Origin: Neurospora tetraspora
Lineage: Eukaryota; Ascomycota; Sordariomycetes; Sordariales; Sordariaceae
Direction: 5' to 3'
DNA: 64,000 bases
Assembly (NCBI RefSeq): GCF_033439725.1
Contig: NW_026944386.1
Span: 682,001 to 746,000 of the forward strand
Part shown: positions 52,672 through 64,000 of the stretch, piece by piece
Position numbering within the stretch: the stretch's first letter is position 1
Layout: each line of letters begins with the position of its first letter
The notes under the pieces: model-generated
The model's database searches: none
What the model was told of the DNA's origin: nothing
Seen by the model: only the letters and a program-made list of their open reading frames with translations
Program-made: the position numbers and the translations under genes

Positions 52672-55543
52672 TCAACCCATGTACTCTTTAAGCTCCTCCG
52701 ACTCTTCAAGCTGTTGCTTAAACGAGAACGGCGCAAACGGCCATCCGCCAAACTCGGCGAACTTGGAGAAGGACTCGACCCACGCGAGACGCAACGAGTG
52801 AAGCTGTTATCACACAAAATCATTAGCGGATGCTCTCTACCAAGGACATATGAGAAAGCGAGGCTTACCATAGCAGAGACACCCTCCATGATAATCAAAA
52901 TGATAACGCTGAGGACAAAGAACATGGCAAACGCAGCCACAAGGAAGAGGGCACCGCCAATACCCCTGGCTTCCAGCGCCTTCGCCATGGTCATGGACCA
53001 GAGCACAGCGGAAAGCTGCTGATGCGCAAGCGAAAGAGCCCAAAGACGGAGGTAGGAAGCCGTGTGCGAAACGCAGTTGAGGCAGAATTCTGTTTCCTTG
53101 TTAGCACGCCACCGTTAACATAACCCATCGGACAACAGAAGAACTCACCGATAGTATGAATAACCTGGTGAATCATCACCTCACCAAACTCAAACTCCTC
53201 ATGCTCACCATCACCATGGTCATCGTGGGTAAGCATGGCCGCACCCTCATAGTCGTCACCGGCGTCAATGGTATGGCCGTTCTCATCATCGTCATCCAGA
53301 GCACTAACACGAGATCGCTCGCCAATACCGCGATAGCCCTTGGCGCGCGCCCGGTTGTTCTCCCAGCGAAGATAGAACGGCTTGAGGAAGAGTAGGACAG
53401 GAACCTGGACGACAGCCAGCAACAGGAGGATAACCTGAACTGTAGCCTGGCCAGGGTAGAGTTCGACGCCACCGTCAAGGGTACCAGGTTGCAAGAACAT
53501 GTAGATCAACATGTTCAAGAGTCCAGGCGGTTGCTTGCCGGTGCCGAACCAGTCGACGGACCACTTGTAGATAATGCAGAGGACGAGATAACCAAAGATA
53601 GACTGGAAGAAGATCATACCCGGGACAAAGTTACCCCAGATGTCGATCGGCTTCTTGAAGTGGCGGGCGTTGATGTATGAGAAGCACAGCGAGTACGTCA
53701 TGTGGGCCCAACCCAGGATGATAGCCATCTTCATCTTGTAACTGTTGCTGAAGAGCAAGTCGTTCTCGGTACCGTGCCAACGCCAATCGAGACCAAAGGG
53801 ATAGCGGTAACCGTTGGGTTCGCGGAGCACGGCCTTAACACTCATACCTTCCTTGTAGTTATCCGGTACAACCCACTTCCACTGACTGTCAAAGAGGGTC
53901 ATGGACTTGGAGAATACATCGTTGTAGATGAGACCGGTGTAAACAGAGAAGACGGCCATGACCAAAGCGATGTAACGACCGTAGTAAACCATGGCGAAGA
54001 GCTCGAACGTGACCTTCTTCAGGGGCTTCTCCCAGTAGATCATGGCAAGGGCGGCGCAAAGCATGATCATGGCGTGACCAAAGTCACCGAACATGACAGC
54101 GAAGAGGAAGGGGAAAGTGACGATGACCGGGATGGCAGGGTTGACTTCCTGGTAGGTAGCAGTACCGTAGGCGTTGACGATGGTTTGGAAAGCCTCGGTG
54201 AACTTGTTGGTCTTGAGGTACGTAGGAGGGGTCTTGTTGGTCCGGATCTCGTTGATAATGGACGGGACCGAAAGACCAGCCCTGTTGTTGACATCCTGCA
54301 GAGTAGACCTGATGAGCGGCAGGTCGTTGGTAGGACACCAACCCTCGGCAATCAAAGTCCGGCGAGCCCGGTCGTACGAGAAGAGGTTGAGAGTGTTATA
54401 AACAGCCTTCTCCTTGCTGACGAGAATCATCCAAGCCGAAAGTGACTGGGAGGTCTGGGAAAGCTCAGCGTCGAGCGTCTGCTGGGTGTTGCGGAGGACG
54501 TTCTGGACATCGTTCAGTCTAGCGTTGACCTCGTGGACCTGATCCCGGCGCAGATCGCTGTTTTCATCGACATTGTACACCTCGGCGCCCATAGATTCGG
54601 AAATGCGGCGGATCTTGGCGAGAATTTCCTTGCCGTGGGCAAAAATGACAAAGACGTTCTTCTCAACGGGCTCGTTGATGGTGGGATCGATCAAAGGCTC
54701 GGGAATCTCGGCCTGGTTCATGTAAAGGTTACCGCGGAGGGTACGCCAGAGGATGCGCTCAAAGGCATCGACGCGGTCTCTACCGATAACACCGGCGACG
54801 AAACCGATGTTCATGCCAGAGAAGGAACGCTCGACATCGGCGGCGGTGTTGTGCTGCTCGACATCCTGCAGCAGAGGGGCGTCATCGTTGTCGGTGGACG
54901 CCCTAATCTCCTCGACGTTGCCGTGGGCCCGGTCGAAGAAGCCGCCAGCCTCGCGCAAGACCCATCTCCATTCAGTCAGCTCGACCTCGCGCTTCTTCAA
55001 AGTTTCGTAGCTCTCGTTAAGAGAAGAGACGCGCTGCTCCAGGGTCTGGGCACGTTCGGCGAGTTCGTCGATCTCGGTGGTGGTGGGCGGGGCGAGGGTG
55101 TCTACGTCGAGGTCGAGTTTGCGGAGAGGGATTCCAGCCTTCTCCATCTGGGAGTGGAAGTAGCCTTGGCACACGAGGTTAGCGATGATGCGATGTGGTG
55201 GCTTCGGGAGGAGGGGCATACGCAGTTGGCGTTCGACATTGTCCAGGCGTCTAATGTCTTGGGTAAATGCTCTTTGGAAAGCACTGAGTTCCGAGTTGAG
55301 CTGTATTGGCACACATGGTTAGTTTGACTTTGTTGTTGTTGACGTTGGTGGTGGTGCTGGTGGGTTCTCGTCATGACAGGGCAGCAAGGCAGGGGAGGAC
55401 TCGGATGGCATTACGTCTCTGAACTGGACAAGCCCCAGCTCGCCCAGGGCATTGCAGACTTCGCGGCCGATTTCGTTGGAAATGTAGAGCTGGACCATGC
55501 TCATGTCCGCCGAGCGGAACGGCGTGTCCTGTTTCGGCGCCAT
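52672..55543 (-). CDS. vph-1: Vacuolar H+-ATPase subunit a
   Basis: Five exons: 55543-55415, 55300-55222, 55164-53149, 53089-52869 and 52803-52672, all with canonical splice sites, give 858 residues, close to the fungal norm of about 850. This is the large V0 membrane subunit that couples rotation to proton flow in vacuole and endosome membranes. The N-terminal cytosolic half starts with [19 protein letters not shown] and contains the [21 protein letters not shown] block. The membrane half contains [29 protein letters not shown] and, in exon 4, [22 protein letters not shown] with the essential proton-pathway Arg at about position 756. It ends with the usual [15 protein letters not shown]. The resemblance to Neurospora vph-1 is very strong. 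Intron 2 (57 nt) is in frame and free of stops, so retention would add 19 residues. Confidence 0.96.
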
Positions 55544-57109
55544 CGTGGATGACCCGATTGAAGCGGAATGCTATGTGCAACTCCGAGTCGTTGTCGATAG
55601 GTTTTGTTGGTGGTTTGGATTCAGTTCCAGGTTCAGTTGCTACGATGTCCTGCAATCCATGGACGCTGGATGGTCACAGGTGGACCATGCGTCGCCGCGC
55701 CAGGCAGTGGCCACTTATATTGTTGGACGCCCTTGTTCCTTGCCGCCGCCAGCGTCGCACTTTGCTGACGCACGCTCGGCCACCCATTGACAGCAGCTGG
55801 CACTGCCAGAAGGGAGAGTGTCAGCTGTTATGCCCTAACCCTGAGTATGACACTCTTCTCACTTGTTATCGCAGTGACGTCTGAGAACAGTGCTTTGTCT
55901 TCTCTTTTCTGTCTTTCGAGAAGAGGTTGCCGATTCTTTATCTTGATGAATGCCACGGACATTGGATATACTGCTGCAAAGTCTTCAGAGCCAAGATATA
56001 TGTAGGTCCTACATACTCTGCTCTCTTTAAAATGACTTGATCCGCAGTTGCCTCGTGAACAAAGTATACACTACTCAGAAACTCTTCAGTTTCTAATCCC
56101 ATCACCACACAAAAGCAGGTACCGTCTCTTGCATCTCTATCAACAAAAACCTCAGTGACGTCACTACTTGCAGTTATTCTACTTCCTGCAGAATCCATCA
56201 AGGGACCAGTTAGAAAAGACTTTCAAGTTCCCCTTCTTCTCGGATTCCATTTGATACTATTCATGCTCAATGTTTTCAGCACATGGACACTCATTCGGAG
56301 GAGGGGAAACCCCCACGCGGGGTCGGGTCAAGGACTCGGGAATGGTCACACCCAGTGGCCATCCATCACACATACAAATTACTCACTCACTCACTCAGCG
56401 ATTTAGGAACGAGTCCGATATCTTATCTAAGTGTTTCTCGGATATCATTTGGCACAAGCTGTGAGGTTGTAATATTGTAGCACATTTTGCTTAGTTTAGG
56501 TAGTCAAGTCAAGTAGAAACTCGCCAAGTTGCTTATAAATGTAGCACAAGTCTCCTCCCATCCTTTCCCGTGGGTTCTCCCGCTAGAAGCTTTCCATACA
56601 CATACATACAACTTCGAAAGGCAGTTATCACAAAACTGTTGGTTTTGCCTCCTTTTTATCTCTTTATGACCAAACAGTCAATTCCTTTTCCCTGGAAACT
56701 CCTGCTTTTGGTATATTGATGTCCATCGATGCAAAGCAAAATTTGGATAACCCTTCTTTTGACGAACAACAACAGAAAGCCTATCCCTCCAAAAACTCCA
56801 TGCAATGACAATGATGCGAAAAGCCGAAAACCCTCAAATACCGATAGATCCATTGGTGGACGATGGATATTGGAACTCTCAACGACCTCGCTCTCGGCTT
56901 TGCGAAAATGATATCAGAAACTCAAAAAACTCCGTGGTTGAACGCAAAACCCAGGGAGAAAAAAACGCCGAAATCGCTCGCTTGCCATGCCGGTCATACC
57001 ATGCCATGCCATGCAAACATAGGGGATACATAAGAATAAAAAGGTGAGTAGAGAGTCGGGAAAAGGTTGTGGCGAGGAACAGATCGATCGCGGATGCGGA
57101 AAGAGCTGC
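55544..57109. other. Intergenic, 1.57 kb
   Basis: It holds the promoter of the V-ATPase gene and the downstream region of the F-box gene, which are on the same strand. The ORFs are short and random-looking. No RNA gene or repeat is seen. Confidence 0.45.
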
Positions 57110-59172
57110 TTAGAGCTTGCGCCCAAACATGAAGCTCCCGTACATACCGCCGACCTCAGCTCTCGCGACGGGGATCTTTCTCATTCCCCAAGCCTCGGCG
57201 CCCATCTTCCAACCACGGCTACCGTCATCGTGTGGCACAGAGGGGTCCTGAGACTTCTGTCGCACCATCCATCCGCGGCTTCCGACCTCCGAGGTGCGCC
57301 AGCCCATGCGCTGCAAGGTGGCAGACGACTTCACCACACGACGGAAAACATCCTCCGCCAATTCAACCACTTCAAGAGGAGCCGAGAAGGGCTTCATGAT
57401 CGCACAGCGGCTGTTGAACAGATAAACCAGGTCCAGCTCGTTACCCCAGAAGTCCGAAAGATCGAGGAACTTGAGCGTGTGCGGAACCCATTCGAGCTGC
57501 TTCTCAACATCTTCGGTCTCGTCCGGCACAAAAAGACGGTTGACATCCTCCAGGAGGAGGGATCGGCCAATAGACAATTCTTCGAGGTGCTTGGTCAAGG
57601 GCCGGAGCAAATCAATGTGCGAAGGATCCATCTTGCTTCCCTTCAAGCTGAGCGATTTGAGCGTCGTGGGAAGGATGGGGAGCAGCTTGGAAATGTCCTC
57701 GACATCAAAGAGCTGGTGGCTTCTAGCATCAGTAGCCAAGCTCAGGTATACGATATCCTGGGCAGCAGGGTGGTTGGCGAGGAAATCAATCACGCCGCGC
57801 GCCGAGAGCAATTTACACTTGGCGATATTCAGCTGAGTGATCCTGGCCGAGTAGGGGATCGACATGAGGGCCGCATCAGTGATGCGAGTGCCGGCGACAT
57901 CAAGGTGCGTCAACCGGGTAAGTCGGGGAAGAATAGTCTCAAAGACGGTCGAAGGCAGTGTCAAGCACTTGTGTAGCGAGAGGCGGCGAATCGACAACTG
58001 CGCGGGCCAATCCGGCGTCACTATGGCCGTGAAGGAATCCTTGAAGAAGGTCGAAGTACATCCGCAAAAGTCCAAAGCCTCCATGCGCTCCAGGCCCAAA
58101 AACAGCTTCCTCAACACATCCGCGCTCAAATCCTGGTCAATGTGTTCCTGGACCAAGAACTCTTGAAGGTTGGGGGTCAACTCAAGGCATCGGAGCAAGG
58201 TCTCGGAAGTCAAGTTGCGGGCCTGGGATCGCTCGGCGGCCGTGGAGAAGAGCTGCGAAGGGTTGAAGTGGCAGAAGTCGAGTCGTCGGACGATTGTGCC
58301 CAGCGTTTGGTGCTCGGCGATATGGGTCAGGAACTTGTGGAAGATTCTCGAGTGGGGGATCGTGATCTGGCTGTACAGCGTGCTCAAGGTAGCAAAGTGC
58401 AGTGTCTTGGATGTCAGCAACAGCGACATGAGATCGATATTGCGCCGGGTTACGCCGTTCGGGGGAACGTCGAGGACGAGGAGATTGATGATGGCGCCTG
58501 TCACATCACATGGTGGTTAGCGAACGGGTTGTTCCCAGATGCAAAGCGGTGGAGGGGCATTATGGAGTCGGACGGGTACGTACTCAAAATCTCGGCAGGG
58601 AGCCTCTCGATGGCAGCCTCACCCGGCCTAATTGTGACATTTCTCGGAGCCTTTGGCGGACTGCCCCAGACGTTATTCAGAATGGTCAGGTCTCCAAAGC
58701 TCCTGCTAGCAAGCTTGCCCTTAACCTGAATTCCCTTCCAGCCTTGGAAGCTGTCGGCGGGGGCAACATAGCCGCGAAGCCTGCTGTTGGGTTGGGTCAC
58801 TGGGGGACGGAACTGGGTCTGAATCATGTTGAAGGCGTGGATCTTGTTGAGAGTCGAGGGGCCGGGAGTGACCTCGGGGGTGCGATCGTCAACAACCTCT
58901 TCGTCGACGTCGAGATGGGAGACCTTGGAGTGGGTGAAGGTCTGGGTGAGGGTGTTTTCGTTCTCTCGGATGGAGGAGAAGGAAGAGCGCGACGCCCTGT
59001 CGGGAGAAGGCTGGCGGTTTTGAGCCTCACCCATGATCATGTTGTTGCACTCGTCAGGGGAGGGGGGAGCTGGGAAGAGGCGCTCCTGGTGGGCAGGAGG
59101 AGTAATAGGAGGGCTTGGCGTTTGGATGTGATCCATGGCCGCGAAGGTGTTGAGGTGATGCAGAATGACCAT
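57110..59172 (-). CDS. F-box and leucine-rich-repeat protein
   Basis: Exons 59172-58584 and 58497-57110 (donor GTACGT, acceptor GACAG) give 658 residues. The start at 59172 has strong context (ATCAACATGG); the ATG at 59136 (MDHIQTPSPP) is an alternative. Residues 1-185 are disordered and rich in Ser/Thr/Pro. The exon junction falls inside the F-box, which starts IERLPAEIL and continues AIINLLVLDVP...LMSLLLTSKTLH. Leucine-rich repeats follow (LTHLDVAGTRITDAALMSIP, ITQLNIAKCKLLSARG, LKSLSLKGSKMDPSHI, LKFLDLSDFWGNELD). Such proteins are substrate receptors of SCF ubiquitin ligases in cytosol or nucleus. The substrate is unknown. The C-terminal part is Gly/Arg/Trp-rich and conserved-looking (GWRTSEVGSRGW). 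Confidence 0.82.
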
Positions 59173-60689
59173 GTTGATTGAAGAAGGACGAAAGGTTGGG
59201 GGAGGGGGGGGCTTGGCCCAGCCCAATGGTAAGATTACTATGAGGTCAGGTGTGCGACGGCGGGACAATCGATAGTCGACAGCAAGCGGTGACTTGTTTG
59301 GCGTCCTTTGTTCGGTTTTTTGGACGATGTGACAGACGTTGGCGGGCCGAGGAGATGAAGCCGCAATATGTTGAGGGGTACAAGCGGAGGAAGTTAGGGT
59401 TGGATGGAAACTCTTGAGCAACAAGGGACGAAAGTCGGAGAGGAGTCAGTTGTTGGTGGATCAGTTGGATTTCGCTTGTGGTGGGTTGCGGTGTCGGTAT
59501 CTGGAAGCTCTTGGATCCCGGGAGGTTATAAAGAGCCGTTCTTGGATCGCCCCTCGCCAAGTTGGGGTAAGCCGGAGTCGACAGGTGAGGCAGGTGTCCA
59601 AGCGCGTGGTCCCACGAGCTCACGAGAACAGGCGTGGACAGGCGTGCGGAAGGCGGACTAGTCTAACTAGCCGCTTGGGAGCCGGTTGGTGTTTTTCTAT
59701 TAGTCACGGGTTGGTGCTTGTTAGGTAAGAGGAACGAGGTTGAAGGGGGTCCCGGCGATGCGAGTGACGGGATGCGGGGAAGAAAAAGGTGTTGAACAGC
59801 AGAACAGTTGAAGAGGTTGGATCCGCAGCAGTCGTGATCTGGCTCCCAGATGATGCCAATCGGAGCAGGAGGTCGTATGCTCGGGTCGGAGATCCCAGGT
59901 CGCCGCCGCCGCTTGCCGCTGGCTGGGGATAAGTGTGGAGAGGCTGTCGGGAGCGACCGAGAGCACAGTATTCTAGCGGATGGTTTTTCGTGCGCAGGTA
60001 CCGTGTCTTTGTAACTCTGTAACCTGGGGAAATTTGGAGATTTTTGGCGCTACCAGATATTATGACCGGCAGTATAAAACGTGCGCCGACCACCTTAACA
60101 CCGATGGGGACGAGGAGGAGTAATGTGGGCGCAATATGACCTCAAATGCGCACGGGTATGCGTAATTTGGAGTTCCCCTCCGCTTTGGTCTGGTCGGTTG
60201 GTTCGTCGGATGAGGTCCCGTTCCCGTGTTTTTCGTCGTTCGTTGCGTTCTTGGTCGTTCGGTTACCGTACGCGGTTGGTAGTGTTGGTTGTTGTTGCAC
60301 AAGCAACGGCAATGACGGCAAAAGAAGCGACCAGAACAAGAAGCGAGTGCAATTGTGAGATGGAAAAAAGAACAAACTGATTAAATACGGGAGCTACTTT
60401 GCAATTCGGAAGGTACCTAGGGCAAACCGGCAGAAGCGGTGCCGGGAGGGCTGCTTGAATTTTCTGTCACCAAGTCCTCGTTTTCATTACTCAACGCGAA
60501 TTCAAGGAAGCAAAGACTTGCGCACTGCCTGCCAATGAACTCGGCGTGTACGTGTACTGTGTACTTTAGACACGGGACCCAGCCGTGTGGTTGCCAGACC
60601 CTCACCGGGCACAGCCATTACTGTCAGATTCTAGGGTGGTATTCTGGCCAGATGTGGGTTAGATGCTAGAGTCCCAGCCACCGGATTTA
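59173..60689. other. Upstream region of the F-box gene, 1.5 kb
   Basis: It includes the promoter of the F-box gene and ordinary GC-rich DNA up to the abrupt AT-rich boundary. No gene is supported. Confidence 0.45.
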
Positions 60690-63600
60690 ATAGGTCTTGG
60701 CAAATATAGGATACCCCTAGAACCCCCATACTAGAACGTTCGAGTTAGAATATATAGAATTAATCAATTACTAATAAATTTAATAATTAATAATCTAATA
60801 CGCGCCCTATTAATATAATAATTAGTATTACGAATTAGTAATAAATAACACGATAATGATACTCTTACGATATCCCTTTCAAAGCTTACCGAAATAAAAG
60901 AAAATATCGTTTACCTTAAAGATAACAACGATTAATTGCAATAAGAACTTATACTTTAATTAAAGTATATCCCTAATATCCTTAAGGATTAATTTTAAAG
61001 AAAAATTAAGAAGCTATCTGCCCCGAAACAGTTTTATCCCAATTACTACCCTATAACGAAGGAGGTTAAAATCTGTATTAATAATACCGAGGTGGAATTC
61101 ATACGTTTCGATAGTAGTATTAATTTTTAAACCGTTATCTACTTAGATAGGATTAATTATAAAGAACCTATCAAATACTACGACCAAAACGAAATTAAAA
61201 TCGATGCTTTCATTACCAAGGACGACTTTATTAATAAATAGCTCTATAAGTTAAAAGTTAACCTCTATCCTAATAATGAAAAAAAGATTAGAAGGAATTC
61301 GTAATTAGTAATGAGGCCGTACGTACTTAAATAAAATTATTAATTAATTATAGAGTATAGAATAGAATTATAAAAAAGGAATAGGATACCGATAAATAAA
61401 ATTAAAACTTTAAATAAATAACGAATTATAAGGCAGTTAATGACTAAATTAAAGTAAGGAAAATATATTATAAAGCCGTCGCTATTCTTACGAAAGAACC
61501 TAAGAATTATATTAATTAATTATAAGTTTAGTTCACTGCTATAAACAACGGGTAAAATAAAGGAATTAGTAAAACTCTCGTTACGAATTTATAATATTTT
61601 AATTGTATTAATATAATTAGGATCGTCCGCCTTAAGTAGTACAATAGCGCCTAAGAATTGGATAAAAAGATAGCTACTAATATTCTTAAATATATGAAAA
61701 TCTATAAAGACTTTAAATAGTATAGTATTAATAACGTTCGTTATAGGGTTACTATTAGAAAAAGAGGAATTTATTGCAGTACTTTTAGTATTAGTAGAAT
61801 TAATATCCAATATAATAATTAAAAATATAATAGGGAAAGCTATAATATTAGAAATAAGGATATTCATTACAATAGTAAAAATAAAAAGCTAAAATGCTTT
61901 AATATTAGGAAGAAAAAGTTCCCGTCGGATAAATCCGAAATTTAACCACGTAAGAAGGGTAATAGTATAATATATAAAATATACGAAAAAAGCTATTATT
62001 CTCTTAAAAATTATTAATATATTAATTTAAGCGCGAAGCCTTTATACTTTAAATTATACCCCTCTATTAAACGTATTATTAAAACCAACTTTATAAGAAA
62101 TTTAGAATTCGCTAAAGAAATAGTTAAATTCTCTAAGAAAGAAGAGAAATTTGAGAAGGAAGAATTAACGTTAGCGTAATTATCGAATCGGACTTGCAAA
62201 ATAACCTTCTAAATTAACGGGGTATTTGAAATTAGAAATAAAATTTACCCTTTTAAAAATTTAATAATATTCGATTTAAATAATTCGCTTTATATATTTA
62301 ATAAAATTATTCATTTCCTTTACTTTCGTTATACTAATCCGGATAATTTTTATAGGCTAATAATATTTAAGTAGAGATTAAAGGGGTTTAAGGAGGTCGA
62401 TATTATTACTAAGAGTAAGAATAATCCTTTAAAGTTATAATTAAAGGAGGTCGCCTTTTACTTTAATTTTACTATTAACCTCATTTCTTATTTCTAATTA
62501 CGAAGGCAAAGTTTCTATTAGGACTATCGATTACTAAATAATTATCTAAGGAAAGTTAACAGTTTATTTTTTTATTATTTAAATACTATCTATAATTAAA
62601 CAATTATTAAAATAATCCCCTTTTTATTTATTAGTGCTTCATTTATAGCGCGCCGTTATTAAATTAATTTATATACGTAACGACCTTTGAAATAATTAGT
62701 AGAAATGTAGTATTAAAAATTTAATTACTTAGGTCTTTAAATACTTAATTATTTATAGAACGTAAATAAAATATAATTATATAGTATATTTTTATTTAAA
62801 TATAATATACACAATATGGTAAAGATAAAATGATAAGTTAATTGCGTTTCGAAAAACCGAAATTACAGCTTAAAGGAAAGATTCGCTATCGATTTCTTCG
62901 ATTTCAAATTAGGACTTAAAGGATTACACTACTTCCTTCTAATTACCTATCGATAGTTAAAATTGATTTAGAACTATTATTTATCGAACTAAGAAGTTAT
63001 TATAATAGCTAGTACCTTAGTTAGCTATATTAAAATATTTAAATATTAATATAATATTAATATTAAAACCGTCGAATGTAATAATAAATTTATAAATAAT
63101 GAGATTAAGAATAGATTCGCCTAGTATAATACAATTCTTAAATTTTTTATTCTTAATACTTAAATATAAAATAGAAAGGTAAAATATTTAAGGGGCGTAG
63201 TTAAAGAAAAATATTATACAATATTATTAAATTCGAAAATATTAAAAGATTTATAATTAAAGATTATTTGCGTAATTATTTATTTTATTAATCGTTCCCC
63301 TCATTATTTATATAATTAGAAATCCCCTTTCGAGCAATTCTATACTTATATTACAAATTAATATAGTTAATAAGAATTATACACATCAAATTTAAATTAT
63401 CTTCAGATCTATAAGTATAAAGTATTCATTATAATAAGCGCCGCTTAAAAGAAAGAATAAAAATTTTAAAAAATATAATTAAAGGCCTAAATTAGGTACT
63501 TTATCAGCTACTTAGCAACCTCTATTTATTATATATAGAATCCCTATATAAATCGGATCGTTTAAATTAAGGATATAATATTTTACGAAAATATTATTTA

Positions 63601-64000
63601 TTATCTAAACGTTAAAAAATTTAAAAACGATTTTAAAATTACTAGTAAAGAATTTATAGATTTATTTAATAAGATAAACGAGCCTGCCAACTAACTTTTG
63701 GGGGTATTCGAATTATTTTATATTAAAAATTATACGCTATTAAACAACGTTAATAATAGTAATATTAAATTTCTCCTATTAAATCTCTTCGATTAAAATT
63801 AAGAAAATTATTAAATGAACTAAGAAATCTCCCAAAATAAGAGTAATTAATTATAAAAAATACTAATTCAATAGTCTACCAATAATAAAATATCTATTAA
63901 ATATATTATAGGTTTATATTTATTACTTCTATTTACCCTACTAACCGTACTCTATACCGGCTATTCTATTGACCGAACTATCGATTAGTACGATCGTTAT
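60690..64000 (+). mobile_element. RIP-degraded Ty1/Copia-like retroelement, incomplete
   Basis: From about 60,690 the sequence becomes very AT-rich, dense in TA and almost free of CA, with stops in every frame, which is the mark of repeat-induced point mutation in Neurospora-type fungi. Plus-strand remnants follow Copia order. A zinc-knuckle trace (KCFN...K...SDK) lies near 61891-61935. An integrase core trace lies at about 62891-63000 (DFFDFKLGLKGLHYFLLIT) and a second at 63090-63230, which contains YLRGVVKEKYY. A late pol trace similar to the Copia GYLVGY...RDVxFxE block lies at 63490-63600. Both the start (long terminal repeat) and the end are unclear, and the element runs off the window. 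It is not functional. Confidence 0.75.

Noticed and set aside
53702-55327. Long plus-strand ORFs (247 and 264 codons) opposite the V-ATPase gene
   Set aside because: They mirror the codon bias of a highly expressed gene on the other strand and have no independent motif.
61589-62199. Short Asn/Ile-rich ORFs in the AT-rich end
   Set aside because: They are on the strand opposite to the Copia remnants and arise from AT-rich, RIP-mutated DNA.

Overview
The window looks like nuclear DNA of a filamentous ascomycete, most likely Neurospora or a close relative in the Sordariales. The reasons are short introns (about 50-120 nt) with CTAAC/CTGAC branch sites, a long single-copy vacuolar ATPase subunit a gene resembling Neurospora vph-1, two heterokaryon-incompatibility (HET) loci, a dispersed single 5S rRNA gene, and an AT-rich right end that looks like a retroelement mutated by repeat-induced point mutation (RIP). 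The species is not proven from the sequence.

Left part (1-26 kb), accessory and partly decayed. It holds a 3'-truncated unknown gene (minus), a 245-aa unknown gene (minus), a BAHD-type acyltransferase with an in-frame TGA, an EamA/DMT-type transporter, an MFS carrier of the Dal5/allantoate-permease type divergent from a frameshifted FAD monooxygenase, and a 5S rRNA gene. These are followed by a HET gene with two in-frame nonsense codons, an unknown locus with an in-frame TAG, an intact 827-aa HET gene and a BSC6-like MFS transporter. Four of these loci are broken or apparently broken by single-base changes.

Middle (26.3-41 kb), gene-poor. At 26.9-29.3 kb there is a diverged, three-copy cassette made of a conserved leader plus a small Cys-containing gene. 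One copy keeps the gene, one keeps only its 3' remnant and one appears to have lost it. From 29.3 to 40.9 kb I find no supportable gene, only microsatellites, G-rich short tandem repeats and chance ORFs. Part of this may be the long leader and promoter of the Tcp11/SOK1-family gene at 41 kb.

Right part (41-60.5 kb), mostly housekeeping. It holds the Tcp11/SOK1-family gene, the Golgi/secretory protein KSH1 (four exons, the first being only the ATG) divergent from TFIID subunit TAF13, a probable mitochondrial protein with a degenerate Poa1-type macrodomain, V-ATPase subunit a (five exons), and an F-box/leucine-rich-repeat protein. From about 60.69 kb to the end the base composition switches sharply to AT-rich DNA full of stops, with recognisable zinc-knuckle, integrase and Copia-type pol remnants.

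Exon boundaries were worked out by hand from splice signals and reading-frame continuity. Protein family calls rest on recognised motifs, not on searches.
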